DNA of 41,429 nucleotides from Neobacillus novalis NBRC 102450 (lineage in GTDB: Bacteria > Bacillota > Bacilli > Bacillales > Cytobacillaceae), in NCBI RefSeq assembly GCF_001591805.1, contig NZ_BCVP01000043.1, forward strand, positions 1-41,429, in the 5' to 3' direction. The notes beneath the pieces are model-generated. The model was not told where the DNA came from and did no database searches. It saw nothing but the letters and a program-made list of their open reading frames with translations. This document shows, one piece after another, positions 8,178 through 15,901 of this stretch. A program made the position numbers and the translations under genes. Every line of letters starts with the position of its first letter. Position 1 is the stretch's first letter.

Positions 8178-8224
8178 AAAACTCCCAAATCGAAACCTAA
8201 TGTTTCAATTTGGGAGTTTTTTCT
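8178..8224 (+). terminator. Intrinsic terminator of the ene-reductase gene
   Basis: AAACTCCCAAATcGAAAC pairs with GTTTCaATTTGGGAGTTT, followed by a T tract. It begins 10 bases after the stop. A degenerate copy of the same hairpin is in the inverted relic. Confidence 0.9.
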
Positions 8225-8264
8225 TTTTACACACTTAAGTGCCCTTTACTTGTTTAAAAATGAT

Positions 8265-8355
8265 TATAATGAAGAAATTAGTCCCCGCCAGTAACACCGA
8301 GTGATTCGCCCGTTCTTGTACTTCTTTTGAAAGAGGCAGAGAGGGGACTTTTTTT
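8265..8355 (+). ncRNA. Candidate small RNA of about 75 nt with its own promoter -10 and terminator
   Basis: A perfect TATAAT (8265-8270) sits 7-8 bases before an A that would begin the transcript near 8278. AGTCCCC (8280-8286) can pair with GGGGACT (8343-8349), which is followed at once by seven T residues. Between these lies a GC-rich segment (CCGCC, CACCGAG, TTCGCCCG) and an internal TCTTT/AAAGA hairpin. No good -35 hexamer is visible and no coding frame exists. It could also be an orphan leader, since about 190 bases separate it from the next gene, which has its own promoter. I do not recognise it as a known Bacillus RNA family. Confidence 0.4.
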
Positions 8356-8468
8356 GTATAGATTTTTTGTTATTGGATAAATTATATGCGGGAAGTTTTT
8401 TGGGATCTAAACTTTCGGAAGCAAAAGATAATAGATTTTGGAATCTTCAAATATGTGAGGCGCTTTGT

Positions 8469-8515
8469 TTGACAATGCTATTTATCTTGAATACAATTAT
8501 CTTGAATTAAAAATA
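8469..8515 (+). promoter_or_regulatory. Sigma-A promoter overlapped by tandem MhqR-like boxes
   Basis: TTGACA (8469-8474) and TACAAT (8492-8497) are separated by 17 bases, a near-consensus sigma-A promoter for the FMN reductase gene. The direct repeat TTATCTTGAAT (8482-8492 and 8497-8507) overlaps the -10. The second copy extends to TATCTTGAATTAAAAATA (8498-8515), differing at two positions from the palindrome TATCTTGAATTCAAGATA, which resembles the box bound by the MarR-type repressor MhqR. Assignment to MhqR is inference. Confidence 0.65.
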
Positions 8516-8541
8516 AATTTCAATAAGAAGGATGATTTTAC

Positions 8542-9096
8542 ATGACGAAAATTGGGATCTTACATGGTAGTTTACGAAAAGAATCATTTTCAAAAAAACT
8601 TGCAGCACATGTGGCAGAATTATTCCCTGCAGGATATGAAACGGAATTTGTCGAAATCGGAAATCTTGCTTTATATAATCAGGATTACGATGATGAAAAC
8701 AATGCACCGGCAGATTATTCGGCATTCCGTAACACAATGAAGGGAATTGACGCTGTATTATTTGTAACGCCGGAATATAACCGTTCTGTTCCAGCTGTAT
8801 TAAAAAATGCCTTGGATGTAGGTTCCCGTCCTTATGGAGCGAGTGTATGGGATGGCAAACCAGCCGCGATTATCAGCCAATCTCCTGGCAGTTTAGCTGG
8901 TTTCGGTGCAAACCATCATTTACGTCAGTCGCTTGTATTCCTCAATATGCCAATCCTTCAACAACCAGAAGCTTATATTGGTAATGTGGCAGATTTATTG
9001 GATGAAAACGGAAAAGTAAAAGATGAAAATACTGTTCAATTCCTACAATCCTTTGTTAATACGTTTGTTGAATTGATTAAGAAACATCAAGCGTAG
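8542..9096 (+). CDS. NAD(P)H-dependent FMN reductase (ChrR/azoreductase-type flavodoxin fold)
   Basis: The 184-residue protein matches the FMN_red family of class I chromate/quinone reductases such as E. coli ChrR. The FMN phosphate loop is HGSLRKESFSKKL (8-20), the second flavin loop VTPEYNRSVPAVLKNALD (75-92), and the end HLRQSLVFLNMPILQQPEAY is collinear with ChrR. Such enzymes reduce quinones, azo dyes and chromate, often by two electrons, and protect from redox cycling. The ATG follows GAAGGATG. The promoter with MhqR-like boxes upstream suggests induction by quinones or other electrophiles. It is monocistronic, ending at the hairpin at 9189-9224. Confidence 0.88.
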   Translation: MTKIGILHGSLRKESFSKKLAAHVAELFPAGYETEFVEIGNLALYNQDYDDENNAPADYSAFRNTMKGIDAVLFVTPEYNRSVPAVLKNALDVGSRPYGASVWDGKPAAIISQSPGSLAGFGANHHLRQSLVFLNMPILQQPEAYIGNVADLLDENGKVKDENTVQFLQSFVNTFVELIKKHQA

Positions 9097-9188
9097 AATA
9101 TTTCAAATCTTTAGCAGATATAAAACGATCTCAAGTCGAAGGGTCGTATAGCGAGGAAAATTCAATTCTATATTCAAGCTTCTCTTGT

Positions 9189-9224
9189 GACTCAATCTAA
9201 TTTTTTTAGGTTGAGTCTTTTTTT
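9189..9224 (+). terminator. Intrinsic terminator
   Basis: GACTCAA (9189-9195) pairs with TTGAGTC (9211-9217), then seven T residues. It lies about 90 bases after the FMN reductase stop. Confidence 0.85.
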
Positions 9225-9502
9225 GCAGCAGGGGGAAGAATCAATTTATTATGCGGCCACTAGTAGAATAACCATTTTTTTAAAAATATAGGGACCTCAT
9301 AGGAGATCTCTATTAAATAATTACTATAGTTCTGTTAAACAATAAGGATTTATATTTTAATTCATACTTTACAGATAGGAATTATAAGTTTATAGTAATA
9401 GTAATAAATTCGCTCATTAATAAAAGGGATTAACAGATTTCTGGAGCTACTTAAAGAAAATGTAAAGGAAAAGAATCTATAAATAGTGAAGGAGTGGTTC
9501 TA
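9225..9502. other. Gene-free AT-rich stretch before the FbpA-like gene
   Basis: I see no coding frame. AT-rich sequence around 9390-9420 (TATAGTAATAGTAATAAAT) might hold a promoter, but no Fur box or promoter can be assigned with confidence. Confidence 0.4.
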
Positions 9503-9685
9503 ATGAAAAAGGATGTTGAAAAAAAGAGACAAAAACTTATAAATAAACTGATATTCTTTCGTGTTTATGTAAAAGAGGATCAACAACTTTACGAATTTTC
9601 CCTTTCAAAACTGGAAAATGAATATAAAAGATTTAAATTCCAAAACCATCCACATGGTGAGTTTGGCTCGATTCAATGGAGATAA
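9503..9685 (+). CDS. Small basic protein of the FbpA-like (Fur-regulated basic protein) type
   Basis: The product has 60 residues and is basic and hydrophilic. The start ATG at 9503 lies 7 bases after GAAGGAG. The core KRQKLINKLIFFRVYVKEDQ and LYEFSLSKLENEYKRF match the pattern of FbpA-like Bacillus proteins (R/K-LI-x-KLI...LY-E-x-SLSELE). The tail has HPHGEFGSIQW. In B. subtilis FbpA is a small Fur-regulated protein thought to help the FsrA small RNA during iron sparing. No convincing Fur box is visible upstream, so an iron role is unproven here. A very strong terminator follows directly. Confidence 0.55.
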   Translation: MKKDVEKKRQKLINKLIFFRVYVKEDQQLYEFSLSKLENEYKRFKFQNHPHGEFGSIQWR

Positions 9686-9700
9686 TGTTTATAAAATAAT

Positions 9701-9755
9701 TAAGCCAATATAGACAAGGTTTTATAGAAATCCTGTCTATATTGGCTTATTTTTT
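9701..9755 (+). terminator. Long-stem intrinsic terminator
   Basis: TAAGCCAATATAGACA (9701-9716) pairs perfectly with TGTCTATATTGGCTTA (9734-9749), followed by TTTTTT. Sixteen uninterrupted pairs make it unusually stable. Immediately downstream, 9757-9836 encodes a stray gene tail ending HFVIPKADHATASFYKG with no ribosome site. Confidence 0.88.
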
Positions 9756-9838
9756 ATGCAAAAAGAATATGGCCATGAACGTCATTTTGTCATTCCAAAA
9801 GCAGATCACGCGACTGCTAGCTTTTACAAAGGATAAAA

Positions 9839-10330
9839 TTAAAGTTTTTTAACCCTTATTGGACTTACCATTAAGAGAGCGAGGATTAAAGTAATCCATG
9901 CATTGCTATATGAAAAGAATCCCATACCAGCTAATGGCAATCCAGCGGCAGGAATAGGCAATCCTTTAAAATACCCAATGGTTGGTTTAACACTAAACCT
10001 TGCTAATCGTAATGCTCCCATGGTTGGGAAAAGGATAAATGCTATAGATGTTAAAATGGATGGGGCTGCTATCGAATGAAATAGAAGTGCAGGAGCAACT
10101 CCGAAACTAACAATATCAGCTAAGGAATCCAGTTCTACGCCTAATTCACTGTTTACTTTTAATTTCCTGGCAACCCTTCCGTCAAGAAGGTCTAAAATAG
10201 CCGAAAAGAAGATAAAAACGGAGGCTACTTCCCAAAAGCCACTCATATTAAAGGTAATGGAAAAAACACCGCACAATAAATTTCCGATTGTAAATAAATT
10301 GGGTACAGCTTTTATTATCTGACTGAACAT
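9839..10330 (-). CDS. pssA: CDP-diacylglycerol-serine O-phosphatidyltransferase
   Basis: The 163-residue membrane enzyme carries the full CDP-alcohol phosphatidyltransferase signature: D47-x2-D50-G51-x2-A54-R55-x8-G64-x3-D68-x3-D72. The N-terminal PNLFTIGNLLCG and later GALRLARFSVKP and FKGLPIPAAG are typical of PssA. It makes phosphatidylserine from CDP-diacylglycerol and L-serine, the precursor of phosphatidylethanolamine. The ATG at 10330 is chosen because GAGGGAG lies just upstream; an in-frame ATG at 10363 lacks a site. In B. subtilis pssA is followed by ybfM and psd; here no psd is adjacent, so the gene stands alone. Confidence 0.9.
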   Translation of the reverse strand: MFSQIIKAVPNLFTIGNLLCGVFSITFNMSGFWEVASVFIFFSAILDLLDGRVARKLKVNSELGVELDSLADIVSFGVAPALLFHSIAAPSILTSIAFILFPTMGALRLARFSVKPTIGYFKGLPIPAAGLPLAGMGFFSYSNAWITLILALLMVSPIRVKKL

Positions 10331-10537
10331 GGCAGCTCCCTCTGACGTTAATAATCCGCCCATTTAAGTAGTATTTTCTATTTATTCTTCCGTTATCCTT
10401 AAAAGATTAGAATGTAATCATTTTCCAAATAAATAAATTCTTAATCTTATATTCAGAGAACGAAAAGGTTTCTTTTCTATACTTTTTGCTTTAAGTGGGT
10501 CGTCATTGCAATGTGTTTGGCTATTTTTTGGTTGACT

Positions 10538-10574
10538 GAAACAAAAAACACGCTGAGTTGATTCAGCGTGTTTT
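10538..10574 (-). terminator. Intrinsic terminator of the SulP gene
   Basis: AAACACGCTGA pairs with TCAGCGTGTTT around a short loop. On the minus strand it is followed by TTTTTTGTTTC. It begins 8 bases after the transporter stop. Confidence 0.9.
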
Positions 10575-10581
10575 CCACATT

Positions 10582-12060
10582 TTACTGATTTGAAACTTTT
10601 TTAAGTGCACTTGGAGAGGTATGCACAGAAAGTCTGCCAAGAAGTTTAGTGCTATCTAAATTTAACCCAATCAGATTCACCTTTACTCTATTTTGCTGAT
10701 ACTTCAGGACGATTTTATCAATCGCACCAATAGCAGAGTCATCCCAAAGATGGGCATTTGAGAAATCAATATCAATTTCTGTTATATCTTCTTTAAAATC
10801 AAATTGATTGACAAAATCTGTTACAGACGCAAAAAAGAGCTGTCCTGATACTTGATAAATCTTTTTATATGAACCTTTTCTCGAAATCGTTTTAATCTCT
10901 ACTTTTGAAATTTTTGAGGCAAAGAAAATCGCACTCAAGATTACCCCTATGAAAACTCCAATCGATAAATTATCCGTTGCAACGACAGTCACGACTGTCA
11001 CAACCATAACGACAGTTTCCGATTTAGGCATAATCGGCAGTTTCTTCAATGAAGACCAATCAAACGTACCAATACACACCATGAACATGACAGCTACTAA
11101 GGCAGCCATCGGAATTTTAACAAGGACATCATTCAGGGCAATAATAAGGATTAATAAAAATACAGCAGCCCAAAAAGTGGAAAGTCTTCCTCGGCCGCCT
11201 GACTTAACATTGATTCCGGATTGACCAATCATGGCGCAGCCAGCCATACCGCCAAATAATCCTGAAACAATGTTGGCAATCCCTTGACCACGCGCCTCTT
11301 TATTTTTGTCACTCCCCGTGTCCGTCAGATCATCGACAATTTGAGCGGTTAAGAGAGACTCTATCAAGCCAACAACAGCGATTCCAAGTGAATAAGGAAA
11401 AATGATTCTTAGTGTTTCTAGATTAATAGGGACATTGGGAATAAAAAATGAAGGCAAGGACTGACTTAAATGTCCTAAATCTCCGACTGTATTTACGTGA
11501 GCTCCCGTTGCCACCGAAATAATCGTGATGATAATAATGGCAACAAGTGGGGAAGGAACAGCCTTGGTTATCCGAGGGAAAAGGTAAATGATGGCTAATC
11601 CTCCCGCAACCATTGCGTACATCACCCATGACTGCCCTTTAAAATGGGTTAGCTGCGCCATAAAGATTAATATCGCCAATGAATTAACAAAACCCACCAT
11701 AACCGAACGAGGAATAAATTTCATCAATCTCGCTACTTTTACTGACCCAAAAATAATTTGGATCATCCCTGTCAGGATGGTGGCGGCCAATAAATACTGT
11801 AATCCATGATCTTTAACTAACCCGCCCATTAATAAGGCTGTTGCTCCAGTAGCGGCCGAAATCATCGCGGGTCTGCCGCCAACAAAAGCGATTACAAGGG
11901 CAATACAAAAGGAGGCATACAAACCAACCATGGGATTCACGCCCGCAATAATTGAAAAGGCAATGGCTTCTGGAATCAATGCTAAAGCAACAACGGTGCC
12001 TGAAAGTATATCACCCTTAATATTTCCGAACCATTCATATTTAATTGTACTTACATTCAA
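10582..12060 (-). CDS. SulP family anion transporter with C-terminal STAS domain
   Basis: The 492-residue protein opens with the SulP signature region (DILSGTVVALALIPEAIAFS, then GVNPMVGLYASF) and contains GGRPAMISAATGATALLMGG and GLFGGMAGCAMIGQSGINVKSGGR. About 10-14 hydrophobic segments fill residues 15-385. A cytoplasmic STAS domain follows (about 400-480: QVSGQLFFASV, EIDIDFSNAHLWDDSAIGAI). SulP members move sulfate, bicarbonate or other anions; B. subtilis YbaR and cyanobacterial BicA are relatives, and the substrate cannot be told. AGGTG stands 7 bases before a TTG at 12060, my preferred start; the ATG at 12075 overlaps that site. A GACTTTC/GAAAGTC inverted repeat lies upstream. Confidence 0.9.
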   Translation of the reverse strand: MNVSTIKYEWFGNIKGDILSGTVVALALIPEAIAFSIIAGVNPMVGLYASFCIALVIAFVGGRPAMISAATGATALLMGGLVKDHGLQYLLAATILTGMIQIIFGSVKVARLMKFIPRSVMVGFVNSLAILIFMAQLTHFKGQSWVMYAMVAGGLAIIYLFPRITKAVPSPLVAIIIITIISVATGAHVNTVGDLGHLSQSLPSFFIPNVPINLETLRIIFPYSLGIAVVGLIESLLTAQIVDDLTDTGSDKNKEARGQGIANIVSGLFGGMAGCAMIGQSGINVKSGGRGRLSTFWAAVFLLILIIALNDVLVKIPMAALVAVMFMVCIGTFDWSSLKKLPIMPKSETVVMVVTVVTVVATDNLSIGVFIGVILSAIFFASKISKVEIKTISRKGSYKKIYQVSGQLFFASVTDFVNQFDFKEDITEIDIDFSNAHLWDDSAIGAIDKIVLKYQQNRVKVNLIGLNLDSTKLLGRLSVHTSPSALKKVSNQ

Positions 12061-12093
12061 CAAGTAACACCTCATTTATTTAGGATTATTTTT

Positions 12094-12116
12094 GACTTTC
12101 AACTCTCATGAAAGTC
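12094..12116 (-). promoter_or_regulatory. Inverted repeat upstream of the SulP gene, possible operator or leader hairpin
   Basis: GACTTTC (12094-12100) and GAAAGTC (12110-12116) form a perfect 7-base inverted repeat with a 9-base spacer, about 35 bases before the transporter start. No regulator is identified. Confidence 0.4.
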
Positions 12117-12477
12117 GGGTCCGTTTTTACCACCTGAAAGTATAACTCAATGTGACAATTTTGTGAAATGCGATGAAAACGCTATTATCGGTAAAATACT
12201 CTTATATCATTCGTTATTCACCAATTTCATGTGGTTTCTGCCTATTAATTTAAATCTAGTGCCTTTTACAAAACACGCTGCTAAATACCTACAAAATGTG
12301 AATTTTGGCGTTTGGGGACTTCTGCCTATCATTTCTAACTAGTTCATGGTTTATCAACATAGTTTTACATTATACTTCCTATATTTATAGTGAAAAGGTA
12401 ATTGTTAACGTCGATTATTGTTTCTTTTTGTAAAATCAATGAAGTTTACTAAACTATTAAAATCGTCGATAATCAGT
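12117..12477. other. Divergent intergenic region, no genes seen
   Basis: This region separates the SulP gene (minus) from the aminopeptidase gene (plus). No coding frame is supported. Two similar blocks, CGTCGATTATTG near 12410 and CGTCGATAATCAG near 12464, stand about 54 bases apart in direct orientation and could be regulatory. Confidence 0.4.
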
Positions 12478-12491
12478 CGGAAACGTTTTCA
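12478..12491 (+). promoter_or_regulatory. Putative catabolite-responsive element (cre)
   Basis: CGGAAACGTTTTCA matches the CcpA site consensus TGNAANCGNWNNCA at nearly all fixed positions (C for the first T). It lies 27 bases before the aminopeptidase ribosome site, inside the probable leader, where it could act as a roadblock or repressor site. Confidence 0.5.
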
Positions 12492-12517
12492 AACGATAAA
12501 AAACTAGGAGGGATTTA

Positions 12518-13922
12518 ATGAGTAAGTAAAAAAATGATGTCAGTTTTATTAACGGCAGGGTTAGTCCTAAGCGTCAATGCAGCATACGCACAAGGACCAG
12601 GTGAGGCCCCAAACTCAAATGCAGCCTCAGCGTTTGACAACAAAATTATCAAAAAAATTAGTGCAGACAACATGTATAACACGATTGCCCTATTGTCAAA
12701 GGAGCCACGGACGGCAGGTACCCCGGGGGAACTAAAGGGAGCACAGTACATAAAAGGACAGTTTGAGAAGTATGGGTATGAAACGGAACTGCAGCCTTTT
12801 GCTTTCTATGATGTGGTGAGAACCAATGTAAGTGGCGTTTTAGAAATTGGCGGCCAAGATCTAAAGCCATACGTATTTTCCGGATCATTTAGTGGTGAAG
12901 TAACGGCGGAAGTCGTGAACGCTGGTAAAGCAATCTTGGGTACCGTCCCGGATGCGGTGAAAGGGAAGATTGCCCTAGTCGAGCGCGGCGATAACACATT
13001 CGTTGACAAGGTGAAAAATGTTATAGAAAAAGGTGCAGTCGGCGTTATTTTATATAATAACACCGGAACTGCTAATAATGTGGGAGTTGCGGATCCAGGA
13101 CAAAATATCCCGGCGGTAACGGTTACGAGGGCCCAGGGTACTACCCTAGCAGAGCAGCTAAAAAGTGGCCCGGTAACAGCGCATTTAAAAGTAACAGGCT
13201 CAGGGTATAAAGTAGGAACTTCCTACAACGTTATCGCCAAAATGAAACCAAATAAAAACAAAGATACCGGCCAGATTGTCATGGTTGGGGCGCACCATGA
13301 TTCTGTTCCAGGTGGTCCAGGGGCAAATGATGATGCTTCGGGTGTCTCTGCGGTCCTTGAGCTAGCCAGAGTCATGGGCAATATGCCGATTGATACGGAG
13401 CTGCGTTTCGTGACATTTGGTTCCGAGGAAAAAGGCCTGTTAGGATCTTACCATTATGCAAGTACGTTAAGTGATACAGAAGCGGATAAAATTGTAGCCC
13501 ACTTCCAAATGGACATGATTGGAAGTAAAGATGCCGGCGGTGATAACAAAGCAAACGGATTAATCATGTATACGATTGATGGTAAGAAAAATTTAGTCAC
13601 TGATCTCGCTTCCGCTGCCGGTGTTAGAACAGCAATGGGTGAAGCCGTGCCATATGGCCAGTTGGGACGAAGTGACCATCAGCCATTCCATGAACTGGGA
13701 ATTCCAGCAGCATTATTCATTCACTCACCGCTTGAGCCATGGTATCATACGCCGGCCGATACCATTGATAAAATTGATAAAAACAAGCTGCAAGAAACCG
13801 CGGAAATCGTGGGTGCCGCCGTCTATTAAATCGCTCGGCCGGACACACCAGCACTGCAGCACTCCCGAGTTGCTCCGCAACCGGTCGATTATGATTTCGA
13901 AAATCGTCCACCAGGAGCTTAA
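12518..13922 (+). pseudogene. Secreted M28 aminopeptidase with PA domain (YwaD-like), two lesions
   Basis: The main frame (12534-13829) encodes 431 residues. These are a signal-peptide core (LLTAGLVLSVNAAYA), a PA insert (about 120-225), and an M28 zinc peptidase domain with H255, D267 (ANDDASG), E298/E299, D327 (MDMIG) and H405 (YHTPADT). Lesion 1: the well-placed start (AGGAGGG, ATG 12518) runs ATG AGT AAG TAA; removing one T restores a Lys-rich signal peptide start (MSKKKMMSV) in the main frame. Lesion 2: the frame ends at TAA 13827-13829 just after GAAVY, but coding similarity continues in frame (IARPDTPAL...VDYDFENRPPGA) to TAA 13920-13922, so a CAA codon probably became TAA. All zinc ligands remain, so a truncated enzyme started at 12534 might work. 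Confidence 0.8.
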
Positions 13923-13933
13923 TAAATTTTATG

Positions 13934-13970
13934 AAAAAAATGGCGGAAGAAATGGATCCGCCATTTTTTT
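13934..13970 (+). terminator. Intrinsic terminator
   Basis: AAAATGGCGGA pairs with TCCGCCATTTT, followed by a T run. It lies just after the restored stop (13922) of the aminopeptidase, supporting that stop as the original gene end. Confidence 0.9.
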
Positions 13971-14127
13971 GTTTTTTGGCTCTGTTAAAGATATGTGTTG
14001 ATATTTGCTACCTATTCGAATTCTTGATATTATGAACATAAGAACAGACATTCGGGTGGCAAGGTGGGCAAAGCGTTCAGCAACTTGTTAGAGTAAAAAT
14101 ATCTGAATGATAACGGGAGGAAGAGTT

Positions 14128-14694
14128 ATGTCAAATAACGTAAAACAGAGAAGAATAATTTTAGATTTAGCAGTTACTTTAGATGGATTTATTGAAGGGA
14201 AAAATGGAGAAGTTGATTGGTGCATCATGGACTCTGAGATGGAGTTTATTAATTTCTTAAACCAAATTGATACTATTTTATATGGAAGAAAAAGCTACGA
14301 TTTATGGGGACAATTTACTCCAGAAGCTATTGATGATACTGAAAAAGAAATATGGGAATTAGTTCATAGTAAAGAAAAATATGTGTTTTCCAAAACTCAA
14401 AAGGAGACCGATAATAAAGCGATATTCATAAAGGATAATATTCTTGAAGAAGTATTAAAACTAAAGAATAAGCCTGGTAAAGACATCTGGCTATATGGAG
14501 GATCAAGTCTTATTACTACTTTTATCAATTTAGGGATTGTTGATGAATTTAGATTATCTATTCACCCTGTTATTTTGGGAGAAGGAAAACCGTTGTTTAT
14601 TGATATAAAACAGAGGTTGAGTTTAAAAATGGTTAATACAAGAACGTTCTCTTCTGGTGTTGTCCAACTAATCTATCATTGGGAAGGTAATTAA
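14128..14694 (+). CDS. Dihydrofolate reductase-fold protein, RibD C-terminal type (YyaP-like)
   Basis: The product has 188 residues, the length of B. subtilis YyaP. The DHFR/RibD_C fold shows in LDLAVTLDGFIEGKNGEVDW (about 13-32), DTILYGRKSYDLWG (about 49-62), DIWLYGGSSLITTFINLGIV (about 120-139) and the ending VDEFRLSIHPVILGEGKPLF. These proteins bind NADPH; the true substrate of the YyaP group is unknown, so a folate or riboflavin role should not be assumed. The ATG at 14128 has GGGAGGAAG upstream. The gene appears monocistronic. Confidence 0.88.
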   Translation: MSNNVKQRRIILDLAVTLDGFIEGKNGEVDWCIMDSEMEFINFLNQIDTILYGRKSYDLWGQFTPEAIDDTEKEIWELVHSKEKYVFSKTQKETDNKAIFIKDNILEEVLKLKNKPGKDIWLYGGSSLITTFINLGIVDEFRLSIHPVILGEGKPLFIDIKQRLSLKMVNTRTFSSGVVQLIYHWEGN

Positions 14695-14833
14695 TATATT
14701 TTAAAATTATCAACATTAAATTTTTACAGAGCCTATTTTTTAAAATGGAGTTTTTGAAAAAAATGAAAGTAATTATGTTAATATTTAGTTAAATTGAATT
14801 TGATTTTACTTTTATTGCTAAGAGGCGATATAT

Positions 14834-15052
14834 TTGAAAAAAGTATCCATTTTTATAGGTTGGATTATTGGGGTAGTTATAATGCTCGTAAGCAGCAAGC
14901 TTGCTGCAAATTATTACGCTATTCATGCAAACATTGACCCATTGTCCAAGAGTGCTTCATTACTAACTTTATTGTTCATGCTTTTTTTCTTTCTTGGAAG
15001 TTCCGTAACCGGTGTGTATATGTTTATTTTCCGAAAGCAGCATCCTAGATGA
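14834..15052 (+). CDS. Small membrane protein, unknown function
   Basis: The 72-residue product starts at TTG 14834, with AGAGGCG 6 bases upstream. Two hydrophobic segments are seen (about residues 4-22 and 41-64) separated by a polar loop (NYYAIHANIDPLSKS), with a basic FRKQHPR end. A TTGAAA and a TTAATAT about 18 bases apart near 14754-14784 may be its promoter. The phosphatase gene starts 39 bases after its stop, so the two could be cotranscribed. No family is recognised. Confidence 0.65.
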   Translation: MKKVSIFIGWIIGVVIMLVSSKLAANYYAIHANIDPLSKSASLLTLLFMLFFFLGSSVTGVYMFIFRKQHPR

Positions 15053-15091
15053 AGTTGCATAATGGAAAGAATTAATATTGGAGTGATTTTG

Positions 15092-15634
15092 TTGAAGAAA
15101 ATTTATCTAATTAGGCATTGTGAGGCTGAAGGTCAGCCACCTGAGGCAAAGCTTACAGAAAGAGGCCTTAAACAAGCATTAGAGTTATCTTGGTTTTTGT
15201 CTGATAGGAAAATCGACCGTATTATTGCAAGTCCATATAAGCGTGCAATTCAATCGATACAGCCGCTTGCCCAGCGATTAAATATTGAAATTAAGACCGA
15301 TCAACGATTAATCGAACGTGTCCTAAGCACTACTAATCTTTCGGATTGGTTTGAAAAACTGAAAACAACCTTTGATGATCTTGAACTTAAATTTGAAGGC
15401 GGCGAATCCAGTCAAGAAGCCATGAAACGAATAGTAGAAGTGTTGGAGGAAGTTTTTAATAGTGAATCTAAAAAAACCATCATTGTTACCCACGGAAATA
15501 TACTATCCTTACTATTAAAGTATTTTAATAATGATTTTGGATTTGAGGATTGGCGAAATCTTAGCAACCCAGATGTATTTCTTTTAAAAAATGAAGATAA
15601 CAAAGTAACCATTGAACGAATATGGAAAGGATAG
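15092..15634 (+). CDS. Histidine phosphatase superfamily protein
   Basis: The 180-residue protein starts IYLIRHCEAEGQPPEAKLTERG: the phosphate-accepting histidine is H9 in R8-H9, and the LTERGLKQALEL block is typical of the phosphoglycerate mutase-like family. IIASPYKRAIQSIQPLA holds the second phosphate-binding arginine, and VTHGNILSLLLKYF the second catalytic histidine. The substrate is not predictable; relatives include PhoE-like broad phosphatases. I choose TTG at 15092, since GGAG lies 8 bases upstream; an ATG at 15062 has no site. The preceding small membrane gene ends 39 bases before. Confidence 0.85.
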   Translation: MKKIYLIRHCEAEGQPPEAKLTERGLKQALELSWFLSDRKIDRIIASPYKRAIQSIQPLAQRLNIEIKTDQRLIERVLSTTNLSDWFEKLKTTFDDLELKFEGGESSQEAMKRIVEVLEEVFNSESKKTIIVTHGNILSLLLKYFNNDFGFEDWRNLSNPDVFLLKNEDNKVTIERIWKG

Positions 15635-15798
15635 TATAGGGGAGGAAATCTAGAAAAAAAATTAAGGACCCCACTGTATTAATTTTGGTGAAGGTAAGGG
15701 AAATTATGGAACTAGTAATATATTAATATGGATTACAATAAAATGGCTTGGGTGAATTTTAAGTGTCAATTGATTAACTTTTTGAAAAGAGATTTAAG

Positions 15799-15845
15799 AA
15801 ATGGCCGGTATAGTTGACCTGAGCCATTTTATTTTTAACAATTAC
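15799..15845 (+). terminator. Probable intrinsic terminator
   Basis: AAATGGC pairs with GCCATTT around an inner GGT/ACC pair, then ATTTTT. It could end the phosphatase transcript, although it is about 165 bases after that stop. Confidence 0.5.
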
Positions 15846-15901
15846 AGATACAAACAAAGCACAAATTTTAAAAGATCACAAAAAGGGTAAGAGGTGACCA
15901 A

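Noticed and set aside
9380..9440. Fur box before the FbpA-like gene
   Set aside because: AT-rich sequence resembles parts of a Fur box but no adequate 7-1-7 match was found.
10949..11224. Plus-strand frame inside the SulP gene rich in Thr and Val
   Set aside because: It lies antisense to transmembrane coding sequence, lacks a ribosome site and is a shadow frame.
13621..14001. Plus-strand frame of 126 codons overlapping the aminopeptidase 3' end
   Set aside because: It overlaps the M28 domain and its terminator in another frame and has no ribosome site; the M28 frame is clearly the coding one.
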